NCBI RefSeq assembly: GCF_030718205.1
Contig: NZ_JAUZQF010000006.1
Location: forward strand, 124,001 to 188,000
DNA length: 64,000 bases
Reading direction: 5' to 3'
Source of the DNA: Nonomuraea turcica
GTDB lineage: Bacteria > Actinomycetota > Actinomycetes > Streptosporangiales > Streptosporangiaceae
Part shown: positions 27,031 through 35,392 of the stretch, piece by piece
How positions within the stretch are numbered: position 1 is the first letter of the stretch
Layout of the letters: every line of letters begins with the position of its first letter
Translations under genes and position numbers: made by a program
The notes under the pieces: model-generated
What the model was told of the DNA's origin: nothing
Databases searched by the model: none
What the model saw: the letters and a program-made list of their open reading frames with translations, nothing else

Positions 27031-28166
27031 ACGCTCCACACCGTCACCGGCATCGCGGCCCGCCACCCGGTGAACCCGCCCACCGGGCTGGCCCGCTGCA
27101 CCGCCAGGCGCACCAGGTCGCCGCCGAGGCGGCCGAACCACTGCGCGACCAGCGCCTCCGACTCCAAGGTGACCGCGTTGGCCACCAGCCGCCCGCCCGG
27201 CCGCAGCGCCGCCCAACAGGCCTCGAGCAGCCCCGGCACGGTCGCACCGCCACCGACGAAGACCGCGTCCGGCGTGGGCAGCCCGTCGAGAGCCTCCGGC
27301 GCACGGCCTGCCACGACGGCCAGCCCCGGGACGCCCAAGCTCTCGGCGTTGCGGCCGATCCGCTCGGCGCGGTCGGCACGACTCTCGATCGCCACCGCCC
27401 GGCAGGACGGGTGCGTACGCATCCACTCGATGGCGATGCTGCCCGCGCCCGCGCCGACGTCCCAGAGCAACTGGCCGGGCAGTGGCGCCAGGCGCGACAG
27501 GCTCACCGCGCGCACCTCGCGCTTGGTCAGCTGGCCGTCGTGCTCGAACGCCTCGTCGGGCAGGCCCGGCACCCTGGACAGCGGACTGCCGCTCGCCGAG
27601 CACTCGATGGCGATGATGCGCAGCGGCGAGTCCGGCTTGGCGGTCTCGGCGCCCAGGTCGGACAGGACCGTGACCCGGCTGCCCGCGTATCCGGAAATGT
27701 CCAGCAAATCGCTGACGGCGTCCGCCGAAGTCCCCAGAACCAACACCCGCCGCCCTGGAGCAAGCACGGCGCGCAGCGCCGCCAGCGGGCGCCCCACCGC
27801 GCTCACCACTTCGACCTGCTCGACCGGCCAGCCGAGCCGCGCGCACGCCAGCGAGACCGACGACACGTGCGGCATCACCCTGACCCGCTCGGCCCCCAGC
27901 AGCCGCACGAGGGTCGAGCCGATGCCGTAGAACAGGGGATCACCGCTGGCCAGCACGCAGACCGCCCGTCCGGCGAGCGAGTCCAGCAGCCCGGGGAGGT
28001 TGGGCAGCAGCGGCGACGGCAGCACGACCCGCTCAACGCTCGCCAAGGGCACCAGATCGAGCTGCCTGATACTGCCGACCAGGACGTCAGCCTGCTCGAT
28101 CGCCTTGCGCGAGGCCGGAACCAGCCCGTCCCAGCCGTCCGCGCCGATGCCCACGACCGTGATCAC
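27009..28166 (-). CDS. cobL: Precorrin-6Y C5,15-methyltransferase (decarboxylating), CbiE-CbiT fusion
   Basis: 385 residues from GTG 28166. The N-terminal CbiE part (1 to about 200) has ITVVGIGADGWDGLVPASRK and VCVLASGDPLFYGIGSTLVR. The C-terminal CbiT part has LWDVGAGAGSIAIEWMRTHP, a SAM motif, and AVFVGGGATVPGLLEACWAA. It methylates C-5 and C-15 and decarboxylates the C-12 acetate. The start overlaps the PPOX gene stop by GTGA. Its last codons are in the tandem duplication. Confidence 0.95.
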   Translation of the reverse strand: MITVVGIGADGWDGLVPASRKAIEQADVLVGSIRQLDLVPLASVERVVLPSPLLPNLPGLLDSLAGRAVCVLASGDPLFYGIGSTLVRLLGAERVRVMPHVSSVSLACARLGWPVEQVEVVSAVGRPLAALRAVLAPGRRVLVLGTSADAVSDLLDISGYAGSRVTVLSDLGAETAKPDSPLRIIAIECSASGSPLSRVPGLPDEAFEHDGQLTKREVRAVSLSRLAPLPGQLLWDVGAGAGSIAIEWMRTHPSCRAVAIESRADRAERIGRNAESLGVPGLAVVAGRAPEALDGLPTPDAVFVGGGATVPGLLEACWAALRPGGRLVANAVTLESEALVAQWFGRLGGDLVRLAVQRASPVGGFTGWRAAMPVTVWSVVKEGDA

Positions 28167-28570
28167 ACGTTCCCCAGCACGCGGGTGATGTGGATCTCCA
28201 GCACGACTCGCTCCGGGTTGGGCCGCGGCGGCTTGTACCTCTCGGCGTAACGCTGCTCGGCGTCGGCCACCTGCTCGGGCTCCCGCCGCACCACGGCCGC
28301 GCCCTCCAGGGTCGACCAGCGGCGGCCGTCGGCCTGACACAGCGCCACCCGCGCCTGCCCCGCCTCGATCAGCCGGGCCTTGCGCGAACCGCCAGAGGTG
28401 ATCACCCGGGCGATCCCGGCACCCAGGTCCAGCGTCGCACCCACCGGCACCACGTGGGGCGTCCCGTCGGAACGGACGGTGGTCAGGGTGCACAGGTGCC
28501 GTTCCCGCCAAAACTCAGCGAAAGCCTCACCACGGCTGAAAAGGTTCACGGCACATCCTGGCACACTCAT
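28163..28570 (-). CDS. PPOX-class F420/FMN-type oxidoreductase-like protein
   Basis: 135 residues from ATG 28570; GTG 28549 (VNLFSRGEAF) is a later alternative. The split-barrel motif is HLCTLTTVRSDGTPHVVPVG followed by ARVALCQADGRRWSTLEGAA, typical of pyridoxamine-phosphate-oxidase-like proteins of the Rv3369 type. Such actinobacterial proteins often use F420 or flavin; here the cofactor is inferred only from the family. It is the first gene of the leftward cobL-cobM-cobK unit, and its start is four bases from the divergent cobF start. Confidence 0.8.
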   Translation of the reverse strand: MSVPGCAVNLFSRGEAFAEFWRERHLCTLTTVRSDGTPHVVPVGATLDLGAGIARVITSGGSRKARLIEAGQARVALCQADGRRWSTLEGAAVVRREPEQVADAEQRYAERYKPPRPNPERVVLEIHITRVLGNV

Positions 28571-28574
28571 CTCC

Positions 28575-29303
28575 GTGAAACGGCTACTCGTCATCGGGAT
28601 CGGCGCGGGCGACCCCGACCATCTGACCCTCCAGGGCGTCAAGGCCATCGCGGCCACCGACGTCTTCTTCCTCCTCGACAAGGGCCAGGAGAAGCAGGAC
28701 CTGGTACGGCTGCGCCACCAGCTCATCGAGGAGCACGGGCGCCGGCCGTACCGGATCGTCGAGGCGCGCGACCCGGAACGGGACCGGACCACCCCGGCTT
28801 ACGCCGAAGCGGTCGAGGACTGGCGGGAGCGCCGGGCCACGCTCTACCAGCAGATGATCGACGAGGCCCTCACCGACGGGCAGACGGGGGCGTTCCTGGT
28901 CTGGGGCGACCCCGGCGTCTACGACAGCACCCTGGCCATCCTGGAACGCCTGCCGGACTACGAGATCGACGTGATTCCGGGCATCAGCGCCATTGCCGCG
29001 CTCACCGCCCGCCACCGCACCAGCCTCACCCGGGTCGCCCGGCCCGTCCACCTCACGACCGGCCGTCGCCTCGTCGAGGAGGGTCCCACGGCGGACGACA
29101 TGGTGATCATGCTGGACGCGCGGTGCGCCTTCGACGGGCTCGACGACTTCGACATCTACTGGGGCGCCTACCTAGGCACGCCGGACGAGATCCTGGTCGC
29201 CGGCCCGGTCGCGGAGGTGGGCGAGCGGATCAAGGAGCTGCGCGCCCAAGCCAGGACGCGCAAGGGCTGGATCATGGACACGTACCTGCTGCGACGGCGT
29301 TGA
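28575..29303 (+). CDS. cobF: Precorrin-6A synthase (deacetylating)
   Basis: 242 residues from GTG 28575 (MKRLLVIGIGAGDPDHLTLQ). Other family motifs are FFLLDKGQEKQDLVRLR, AFLVWGDPGVYDSTLAILER, IDVIPGISAIAALTARHR and RKGWIMDTYLLRRR at the end. CobF removes the acetyl group and methylates C-1 and is specific to the aerobic route. Its start is four bases from that of the divergent PPOX gene, leaving no separate leader. A strong hairpin follows its stop. Confidence 0.94.
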   Translation: MKRLLVIGIGAGDPDHLTLQGVKAIAATDVFFLLDKGQEKQDLVRLRHQLIEEHGRRPYRIVEARDPERDRTTPAYAEAVEDWRERRATLYQQMIDEALTDGQTGAFLVWGDPGVYDSTLAILERLPDYEIDVIPGISAIAALTARHRTSLTRVARPVHLTTGRRLVEEGPTADDMVIMLDARCAFDGLDDFDIYWGAYLGTPDEILVAGPVAEVGERIKELRAQARTRKGWIMDTYLLRRR

Positions 29304-29322
29304 GCGCCGCAGGCGCACGGGT

Positions 29323-29352
29323 AGCCCCGCGAGGCCGGCGTCTCGCGGGGCT
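29323..29352. terminator. Terminator hairpin after cobF
   Basis: AGCCCCGCGAG (29323-29333) pairs perfectly with CTCGCGGGGCT (29342-29352) around an eight-base loop. It lies 20 bases after the cobF stop and also 34 bases beyond the end of the leftward small gene, so it may serve both. Confidence 0.85.
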
Positions 29353-29385
29353 GCCGTTGTTCGTTGAGGTCAGCCGCAGGTGCGA

Positions 29386-29613
29386 CTAGTTGCGGCCGCC
29401 CTTGCAGTACTGGCGCTCCCAGCGTCCGTTCCGGTAACACCAGTAGCACTTACCTCGCCACTCGCACCTCCGGGCTGTGCCGGAGGCCTGCGTGACCTGC
29501 TGGGCCGGTGCGCAGCGGCTTGCGTCGGAGGCCTGGGCGGCGCCGGTGGCGGTGCCGGAGATGAAGAGCGTGGATGCCGTCAGCGCGACGGCGAGAAGCA
29601 AACGCTTGAACAT
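29386..29613 (-). CDS. Small secreted Cys-rich protein
   Basis: 75 residues. MFKRLLLAVALTASTLFISG with a cleavage site near AAQASDA forms a clear signal peptide. The mature peptide of about 45 residues has five Cys, four of them in RRCEWRGKCYWCYRNGRWE and QYCKGG, together with many Arg and Trp/Tyr. An odd Cys count could mean an intermolecular bond. I do not recognise the family; an extracellular signal, wall-binding or antimicrobial role are guesses. The shared terminator lies downstream. Confidence 0.65.
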   Translation of the reverse strand: MFKRLLLAVALTASTLFISGTATGAAQASDASRCAPAQQVTQASGTARRCEWRGKCYWCYRNGRWERQYCKGGRN

Positions 29614-29933
29614 CAGAGATCACTCCCTGAAGTGAGACCGAATCTCGATGGATGGGATCGGATGATGAGCGTCGATTCCCGGGATACGCCGATACAGCGC
29701 TGAACATGATTCAGACTAATCGCAATGACGGGCGGAATCTCCCGGCCAGAAGTAAATACTCATTTCTGGCGCGGCATTACATGCACGTAATTATCCGCGC
29801 ACCTCACGAAATACGGCGGCACGCCGCAGCGAGCCTCCGAGCGCGTATTCGCACCGCCGAGGGAGCCCTGGACAGCGCTTCCCCCGGCCTTTCAATGCGG
29901 TGCCATGGGGACGGCAAATTACAGGAAAGGGGA
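29614..29933. other. 320-base intergenic stretch
   Basis: It separates the divergent start of the small Cys-rich gene from the 3' end of the sigma-factor gene. It is less GC-rich than its surroundings, especially 29700-29800. It probably holds the promoter of the small gene. I see no strong inverted repeat or ORF worth calling. Confidence 0.4.
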
Positions 29934-31124
29934 TCAGCGGCCGCCGCGGGTGAGGAAGTCTCGCTCGGGGCCGTCGGGCGCCAGGTCCGCGGCGCGCTGG
30001 TAGGCGGTGGCGGCCTCGCGGTGACGGTCGAGGCGCCGGAGCAGGTCGGCGCGAGCGGCGTGGAAGGGGTAGTAGTGGTCGAGGTCGAGCTGGTCGATCA
30101 GGGCCAGGGCGATGGCGGGGCCGTGGACTTCGGCGATGGCGATGGCGCGGTTGAGTGCGACGACCGGAGTGGGCGCGAGGGCGTACAGGTGGTCGTACAG
30201 GGCGATGATCTGTGGCCAGTCGGTGTGGGCGGCGGTGGGGGCGTCGGCGTGCACGGCGTTGATGGCGGCCTGTAACTGGTAGAGTCCCGGCCGGTCATGC
30301 AGGAGGCAGCGGCGGACAATCGCCTGGCCCTCTGCGATCAGGGAGCGATCCCACTGCAGGCGGTCCTGGTCGCCGAGCAGGATCAGGGAGCCGTCGGGCC
30401 GGGTGCGTGCGGCGCGCCGCGATTCGATGAGCAGCAGCAGGGCCAGCAGGCCAGCGACCTCCGCCGCGCTGGGCATGAGCGCGGTGAGGAGGCGGGCCAG
30501 CCGGATCGCCTCGGCGCACAGGCCCCGCTCCTCCGGGCCGGACAGGCCGGTGGTGTAGATGAGGTAGATGACGGCCAGCACCGGGGGCAGGCGGCCGGGC
30601 AGCTCATGGTCGGCGGGAATCCGGTACGGGATGCTCGCGGCCTTGATCTTACGTTTGGCGCGGACCAGGCGCTGGGCCATGGCCAGCTCGGCGACCAGGA
30701 AGGACCGGGCGACCTCGTCGGTGGACAGGCCGCCGAGCAGTCGCAGCGTGAGCGCCACCTGCGCCTCGGCGGACAGGGCGGGGTGGCAGCAGGTGAAGAT
30801 CAGCTTGAGCCGGTCGTCAGGCACCGGGTCCTGCTCCTCCGGTTCGCGGTCGGGCACCAGGATCGTCACGTCGCCCAGCAAGCGCCTTTCGCGGGTCTGG
30901 CGGCGCAGGCGGTCGATCGCGCGGTTGCGGGCGGTGACGGTGATCCAGCCGCCCGGGTTGGGCGGCAGTCCTTCGGCCGGCCACTTGATCAGGGCCACGG
31001 CGAACGCCTCCTGCACCGCGTCCTCAGCGACGTCGATGTCATCGAAGACGCCGATCAGGGTGGCCAGCGACCGGCCGTACTCCTCGCGGAAGATCCGGCC
31101 GATCGCGGCCTGTCCGATGGTCAC
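29934..31124 (-). CDS. ECF-type RNA polymerase sigma factor (ECF42/SigJ-like, with C-terminal extension)
   Basis: 396 residues from GTG 31124, which overlaps the DGPF gene stop. Region 2 contains VAEDAVQEAFAVALIKWP and NPGGWITVTARNRAIDRLRR; region 4 contains LRLLGGLSTDEVARSFLVAE. The long C-terminal part (from about residue 190) is a helical TPR-like extension found in ECF42 factors, including AINAVHADAPTAAHTDW and PVVALNRAIAIAEVHGP. There is no anti-sigma gene; this class is encoded with a DGPF/YCII-like protein, as here. Confidence 0.92.
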   Translation of the reverse strand: MTIGQAAIGRIFREEYGRSLATLIGVFDDIDVAEDAVQEAFAVALIKWPAEGLPPNPGGWITVTARNRAIDRLRRQTRERRLLGDVTILVPDREPEEQDPVPDDRLKLIFTCCHPALSAEAQVALTLRLLGGLSTDEVARSFLVAELAMAQRLVRAKRKIKAASIPYRIPADHELPGRLPPVLAVIYLIYTTGLSGPEERGLCAEAIRLARLLTALMPSAAEVAGLLALLLLIESRRAARTRPDGSLILLGDQDRLQWDRSLIAEGQAIVRRCLLHDRPGLYQLQAAINAVHADAPTAAHTDWPQIIALYDHLYALAPTPVVALNRAIAIAEVHGPAIALALIDQLDLDHYYPFHAARADLLRRLDRHREAATAYQRAADLAPDGPERDFLTRGGR

Positions 31125-31483
31125 TCCTGTGAGGTGCCGGCGAACGGACGTACCTCGATCGGCGTGTCGATGGCCGCGGTGACCTTCGAGGCCAAGGAGA
31201 GCGCGGCGTCGAGGTCGTCGGCCTGGATGATGTAGAAGCCGCCGAGGTGCTCTTTCGACTCGGTGAAGGGGCCGTCGGTGGTCAGGACCTGGCCATCGCT
31301 CACACGCACCACGGTGGCGGTGTCGGCGTCGTGCAGGCGGCCGGAGAACACCCACATCCCGGACGACTTCATCTCCTGCTCCACGACGCCGAGCCGCTCG
31401 TGGGACTGCCGCATCTCCTCCTCGGTCATCGGCTCACGGACCTGGCTCTCGGAGCTGTGCACGGACAGCATGTAGTGGGGCAC
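31121..31483 (-). CDS. DGPF/YCII-related protein, sigma-factor partner
   Basis: 120 residues. It starts MPHYMLSVHSSESQ and has the signature TTDGPFTESKEHLGGFYII. The YCII-related fold is a small ferredoxin-like barrel. These proteins are almost always paired with ECF42 sigma factors and are thought to take part in their control, but the mechanism is not settled. The overlap with the sigma-factor start makes co-expression very likely. Confidence 0.9.
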   Translation of the reverse strand: MPHYMLSVHSSESQVREPMTEEEMRQSHERLGVVEQEMKSSGMWVFSGRLHDADTATVVRVSDGQVLTTDGPFTESKEHLGGFYIIQADDLDAALSLASKVTAAIDTPIEVRPFAGTSQE

Positions 31484-31598
31484 GGCGGTGCTCCTCTCGT
31501 CAGCGGGGCGAGGTCTGTCCCGCCCCGTTCACCTGACTACGAACGGACGTGGCCGGAATCGACACCCACGCCCACGCTAGTTTGATGTCGCAGCCGTC

Positions 31599-32762
31599 TC
31601 ATCGGTAGGCCAGGCGGCGCAACAGGATCTCCGCGGGACCCCTGTACCCAGCACGCCGCATGACCTCGGCGATGACCACCGACACCAGCCACGTCGCCGC
31701 GGCCACGCCCGTGGCGCCGGCAAGCCCCAGGTCGTCCTGCAGGTCGAGTCCGTACGGGTAGAAGACCCCGACGAACACGAGGGACTGGAAGAGGTACAAG
31801 CTCATCGAGCGCTGACCGAGCGCCTGAACGGCAGTGGCCAGACCGTTCGGTCGCCGGGTGACCGGGATCGCGATCAACCCGATGATCGCGGCCATGCCGA
31901 TCCCGCCGAAGTATCCGGTGAGCGGCTGCGCGAGCGCCGCCGCCCACAAGGCGGCGCCCGACGGCTCGGCCCATACCCCGAGCTGGACAAGGCCGACAGG
32001 TACGGCGCCGATGACGGACACGGCAGTGGTGACGATCGCGGCGTTGACCAGGAAACGGCGATGCCGTGCGGGCTCGTCCAGCAGCCGCCGCCGCGCCGCC
32101 CACACTCCGAAGATCACGCCAGGAACAACCAGGATCACTCCGGCCACCAGGCCGAACGGCCAGGCCTGGAGTCGCTCGGCGAACAACTGCCATGGGCCCT
32201 TCATCCCGGCCGCGACACTGCCGGCAGCGATCGGGGAAAGGCCCTGCGACAGCGGATACCACATGGCGAACCCGACCATGGCGGTCGCCGGCACCAAGCT
32301 GAGCCCCGCCGTCCACAGCAGCGTCGAGTCCTTGGCCCGCAACAGGCCGACGAGCAGGACGGCGCTGATCCCGTACGCGGCCAGGATGTCGATGGGGACC
32401 AGCACCGCCATGTGGACGAACCCGATCAGGGCCAGCCACCATCCCCTGCGGTGCAGCAGCTTCCTGACGTCAACCCACGCGCTGCCCCGCCGCGTCCGCC
32501 GATCCAGCAGCTGGACCAGCGAGTAGCCGAACAGGAACGCGAACATCGGCCGGGCGTGGTTGCTGACGAAGAGATTGTGCAAGCCGTTCGTGAGGTCGTT
32601 GAGTACGGCAGGCCCGCGGTCGATGTCGACCACGAACAGCGGCGCGTGCGCGAAGGCTATGGCCAGCAGCATGAGACCGCGCGCCAGGTCCGGCGCGGGC
32701 ACCCGCATCCCCGTATCCAGTGAGCCGTGCGGAGCAGCCGGCGCCAAACCTGACGTATTCAT
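31599..32762 (-). CDS. DUF418 (YeiB-like) membrane protein
   Basis: 387 residues with about ten membrane helices. The N-terminal PDLARGLMLLAIAFAHAPLF and HARPMFAFLFGYSLVQLLDR are typical of DUF418/heparan-acetyltransferase-like membrane proteins. The C-terminal part has GQRSMSLYLFQSLVFVGVFY, the DUF418 signature. The family is suspected to act in acyl transfer across the membrane, but the substrate is unknown. It is monocistronic, with about 115 bases between its stop and the neighbouring start. Confidence 0.88.
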   Translation of the reverse strand: MNTSGLAPAAPHGSLDTGMRVPAPDLARGLMLLAIAFAHAPLFVVDIDRGPAVLNDLTNGLHNLFVSNHARPMFAFLFGYSLVQLLDRRTRRGSAWVDVRKLLHRRGWWLALIGFVHMAVLVPIDILAAYGISAVLLVGLLRAKDSTLLWTAGLSLVPATAMVGFAMWYPLSQGLSPIAAGSVAAGMKGPWQLFAERLQAWPFGLVAGVILVVPGVIFGVWAARRRLLDEPARHRRFLVNAAIVTTAVSVIGAVPVGLVQLGVWAEPSGAALWAAALAQPLTGYFGGIGMAAIIGLIAIPVTRRPNGLATAVQALGQRSMSLYLFQSLVFVGVFYPYGLDLQDDLGLAGATGVAAATWLVSVVIAEVMRRAGYRGPAEILLRRLAYR

Positions 32763-32869
32763 GTTCCAGCCCTTCCCCCTTGCCGCGGCCCCGGTGAACG
32801 CGGCATCGGCCTGCTGAGCACGAACGTAACGAGCCAGGACATCGACCCGGAATATGGCTGGACACAGAA

Positions 32870-32895
32870 CAGGGGTGCACCTAAGTGCACCCCTG
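32870..32895. terminator. Terminator hairpin after the phytase-like gene
   Basis: CAGGGGTGCAC (32870-32880) pairs perfectly with GTGCACCCCTG (32885-32895) around CTAA. It begins 14 bases beyond the leftward gene that ends at 32910. Confidence 0.88.
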
Positions 32896-32909
32896 CCGAC
32901 GAACCTCGG

Positions 32910-35159
32910 TCAGTCGCGCAGACCCGGCACGTCAATGACGATCACCTCGGTGTCGTCGGGCCGGCCCGGGATGCGTCCGTCGTTCCCGGGGAAGTTGTTG
33001 TCGTTGGCGACCACGATCCGGTCACCGTGCAGCGGCAGCACCGACTCGACCGACTGCAGCGGGAACGAGAACAGCGGCCCGACCCCGTACTCGCCCGGGC
33101 GGGCAGGCGTGGAGACGCCCTTCGGGTCGGCGATGCGCAGCAGGTCCACGGCGGTGCGGCGGGGCAGGGCACCGTCGGGCGCCGCGGCGTCGAGGTCGGT
33201 GACGACCAGACGCTTGATCCGGGCGCTCGGGCCCATGTCGTTGTCTCGCTCGATCAACAGCAGCCGCCGGTCGTCGAGTACCGCCGCGTCGCCGATGACC
33301 AGCGCCGGCTCGTCGACCCGGAAGGACCAGGTGCGGCCCGTGTACGCTCCGGCACGCACGTCGAACTCGTAGACCACCCGCCGGCGCTGGTCGGGGTCGT
33401 TGGTCTTCGCGCCCTCCAAGATCGGGTACAGGGTCCAGCCGTCCTCGCTCGCGGCCATGGCCTCGAACCCGCGGCTGGCCGGCAGGGTCGGGCTCTCGCC
33501 TTGGGCCAGATCGGGCGACTGGGGAGACTTTGTGCCGTCCGGCAGCGGGATCGGCGCTTGCAGGACCTTGCCGGTGCGGTCGGTGCGGACCAGGTACGGC
33601 CCGAACTCCTCGCCGATCCACAGGTCGCCGCGCGCGTCCCAGGCCAGCGACTCGATGTCGAAGTCGGCCCCGGTCAGCAGCCGGTCGGCGGTGTCCTGGT
33701 TGACGATCGGGAACGGCACCTTGCGATCCGGGTCGCGGAAGCTGATGTGGCTCCGGACGTCGATCTTGCCGCTGCGGTAGTCCGGCTCGATGACGTACGC
33801 GCGCAGCAGGAAGTCGGCCGAGTTGTTCTTCGCCCCGAATCCGTTGTCCGGCATGGCGAGCAGGCGGCTCGCGGAGCGGGAGCCCGGGGTCGCCGGGATC
33901 ACCGCGGAGAAGCCGGGGATCGGCTGGCCCTGGAACGGCGGGGTGACCCCGTTGACGGTGGTAGGCGGCAGTTGCGTGCCCGACACGGGGCCGGGCTGGT
34001 AGGCGGTCGCCGACAGCAGCGCGCGGGCGGACAGGCGTGCCTCATCCGGCAGCCGGACGCTCAGCGCGTACATCCGGGTGGTCTGCACCGCGTTGTTGTT
34101 GTCGTCGGAGAGCAGGTAGAGCGTACGGCGACCACCGGGCAGCGGCCCGCCCAGCGCCATCCCCTCGATGTTGTCCAGCAGCGGGTTCGGCTGGGGCTGC
34201 TTGGCGCTCGCCCCGGACGGCGGGCAGTCGACGAGGTCGACCAGCAGCTGCTTGCCGAGCCAGGCGCGGGGGTCCGTCAGGGTGGCGAGCGACTCGACGC
34301 CGGAGACGTCCGGCACGCCGGTGGCGGAGACCCGGTACACCCGCACGGTGTTGCCCACGCCCGCGGTGAAACCGCGCTCCAGGGCGATCAGTTGGTCGTC
34401 GCCGAGCGCCACCAGCTCCACTAGCCCGAGACCGGCGTCGGTGCGGTAGGCGTACTGCGCGGCAGGGGTGTAGGCGTTGCCGGGTTTGCCCTCGTAGCGC
34501 AGGATCCGCTGCAGGCCCCGGCCGGCGGCGTCGCGGCCGTCGGTGGACAGCGGCCCTTCCATGCCGGCGTACAGCACGCGGCCGTCGGGCGTGCCGGCCA
34601 GGGCCTCGAAGGTCTGGTTGACCTGCGCCTGACCGGCCGGGGCGACCCGGAATCTGGCCGGTACGTCGAAGGAGGCCACCTCGCGACCGTCGGACAGCCG
34701 GAACCGCCGGATCGACGGCTCCGTCTCGGAGCTCGCCAGCACGGTGCCGCCGCCCCGCTCGGCCACGAGCCCTTCGCCGTCGAAGTCGGCGCCGGTGTAC
34801 GGGGCGCCGTCCGGCCGCCGCAGTGTGGTCATGCCGCGTACCTCGGCCGAGAGTTTCCGCTGGCCGGAGGTGAGGGCGACGTCGTACAGGCGGGCGGGGG
34901 TGGTGCCGATGTTGTCCACGAGCGCCAGGGCTCTCGACGGGCGGGTCAGCGCCAGGGCGGACAGCCCGGCGACGGCCGTGCCCTGGAACGTGGTCTTGTC
35001 CAAGCTGTCGGTGAAGCCGAGCAGGGACACGTCGGCCGAACAGCGGGCGCCTGCGGAATGGCTCGAGGCCGCCGCGCCTGCTGGGGGAACGGCCACACTG
35101 AGCATCGCCATGGCCGCTGCGGCCGCGATGGCCAGCGCGGGCCGCCGTGTGCTGCGCAC
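32910..35159 (-). CDS. Secreted esterase-like/phytase-like protein with two beta-propeller-type halves
   Basis: 749 residues from GTG 35159, chosen because GGAGG lies six bases upstream and a signal peptide follows at once (MVRSTRRPALAIAAAAAMAM). Earlier in-frame starts add an unlikely leader. The family motif occurs in both halves: the first has PLLDNIEGMALGGPL, the second has FDIESLAWDARGDLWIGEEF and GFEAMAASEDGWTLYPILEG. These match the phytase-like esterase domain, usually present once, so this looks like a tandem arrangement. Substrate unknown; probably extracellular. A terminator hairpin follows. Confidence 0.8.
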   Translation of the reverse strand: MRSTRRPALAIAAAAAMAMLSVAVPPAGAAASSHSAGARCSADVSLLGFTDSLDKTTFQGTAVAGLSALALTRPSRALALVDNIGTTPARLYDVALTSGQRKLSAEVRGMTTLRRPDGAPYTGADFDGEGLVAERGGGTVLASSETEPSIRRFRLSDGREVASFDVPARFRVAPAGQAQVNQTFEALAGTPDGRVLYAGMEGPLSTDGRDAAGRGLQRILRYEGKPGNAYTPAAQYAYRTDAGLGLVELVALGDDQLIALERGFTAGVGNTVRVYRVSATGVPDVSGVESLATLTDPRAWLGKQLLVDLVDCPPSGASAKQPQPNPLLDNIEGMALGGPLPGGRRTLYLLSDDNNNAVQTTRMYALSVRLPDEARLSARALLSATAYQPGPVSGTQLPPTTVNGVTPPFQGQPIPGFSAVIPATPGSRSASRLLAMPDNGFGAKNNSADFLLRAYVIEPDYRSGKIDVRSHISFRDPDRKVPFPIVNQDTADRLLTGADFDIESLAWDARGDLWIGEEFGPYLVRTDRTGKVLQAPIPLPDGTKSPQSPDLAQGESPTLPASRGFEAMAASEDGWTLYPILEGAKTNDPDQRRRVVYEFDVRAGAYTGRTWSFRVDEPALVIGDAAVLDDRRLLLIERDNDMGPSARIKRLVVTDLDAAAPDGALPRRTAVDLLRIADPKGVSTPARPGEYGVGPLFSFPLQSVESVLPLHGDRIVVANDNNFPGNDGRIPGRPDDTEVIVIDVPGLRD

Positions 35160-35392
35160 AAGTGCCTCCGGGAGGGTCGTCGTGCGGGTGACGCCCACCC
35201 GCACGCGCTGATCGAAGTACCCGCAGCTCGCCAGCGCAGAACCGGACATAGAACACATCGTGAACGGAAGTTGTATCTGTGCCGATCAGACACCATGTCC
35301 GCCTGCCTGCAAGACGCGTCCGATGAGTCGACGCGGCAGGCGGGATCTATCAGGGTGGACGGCCGCGCCGCGGCCCGCACCAGGAGAGACCC

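Noticed and set aside
33027..34424. Long plus-strand ORF inside the phytase-like gene
   Set aside because: Antisense shadow with no recognisable domain; the minus strand encodes conserved motifs.
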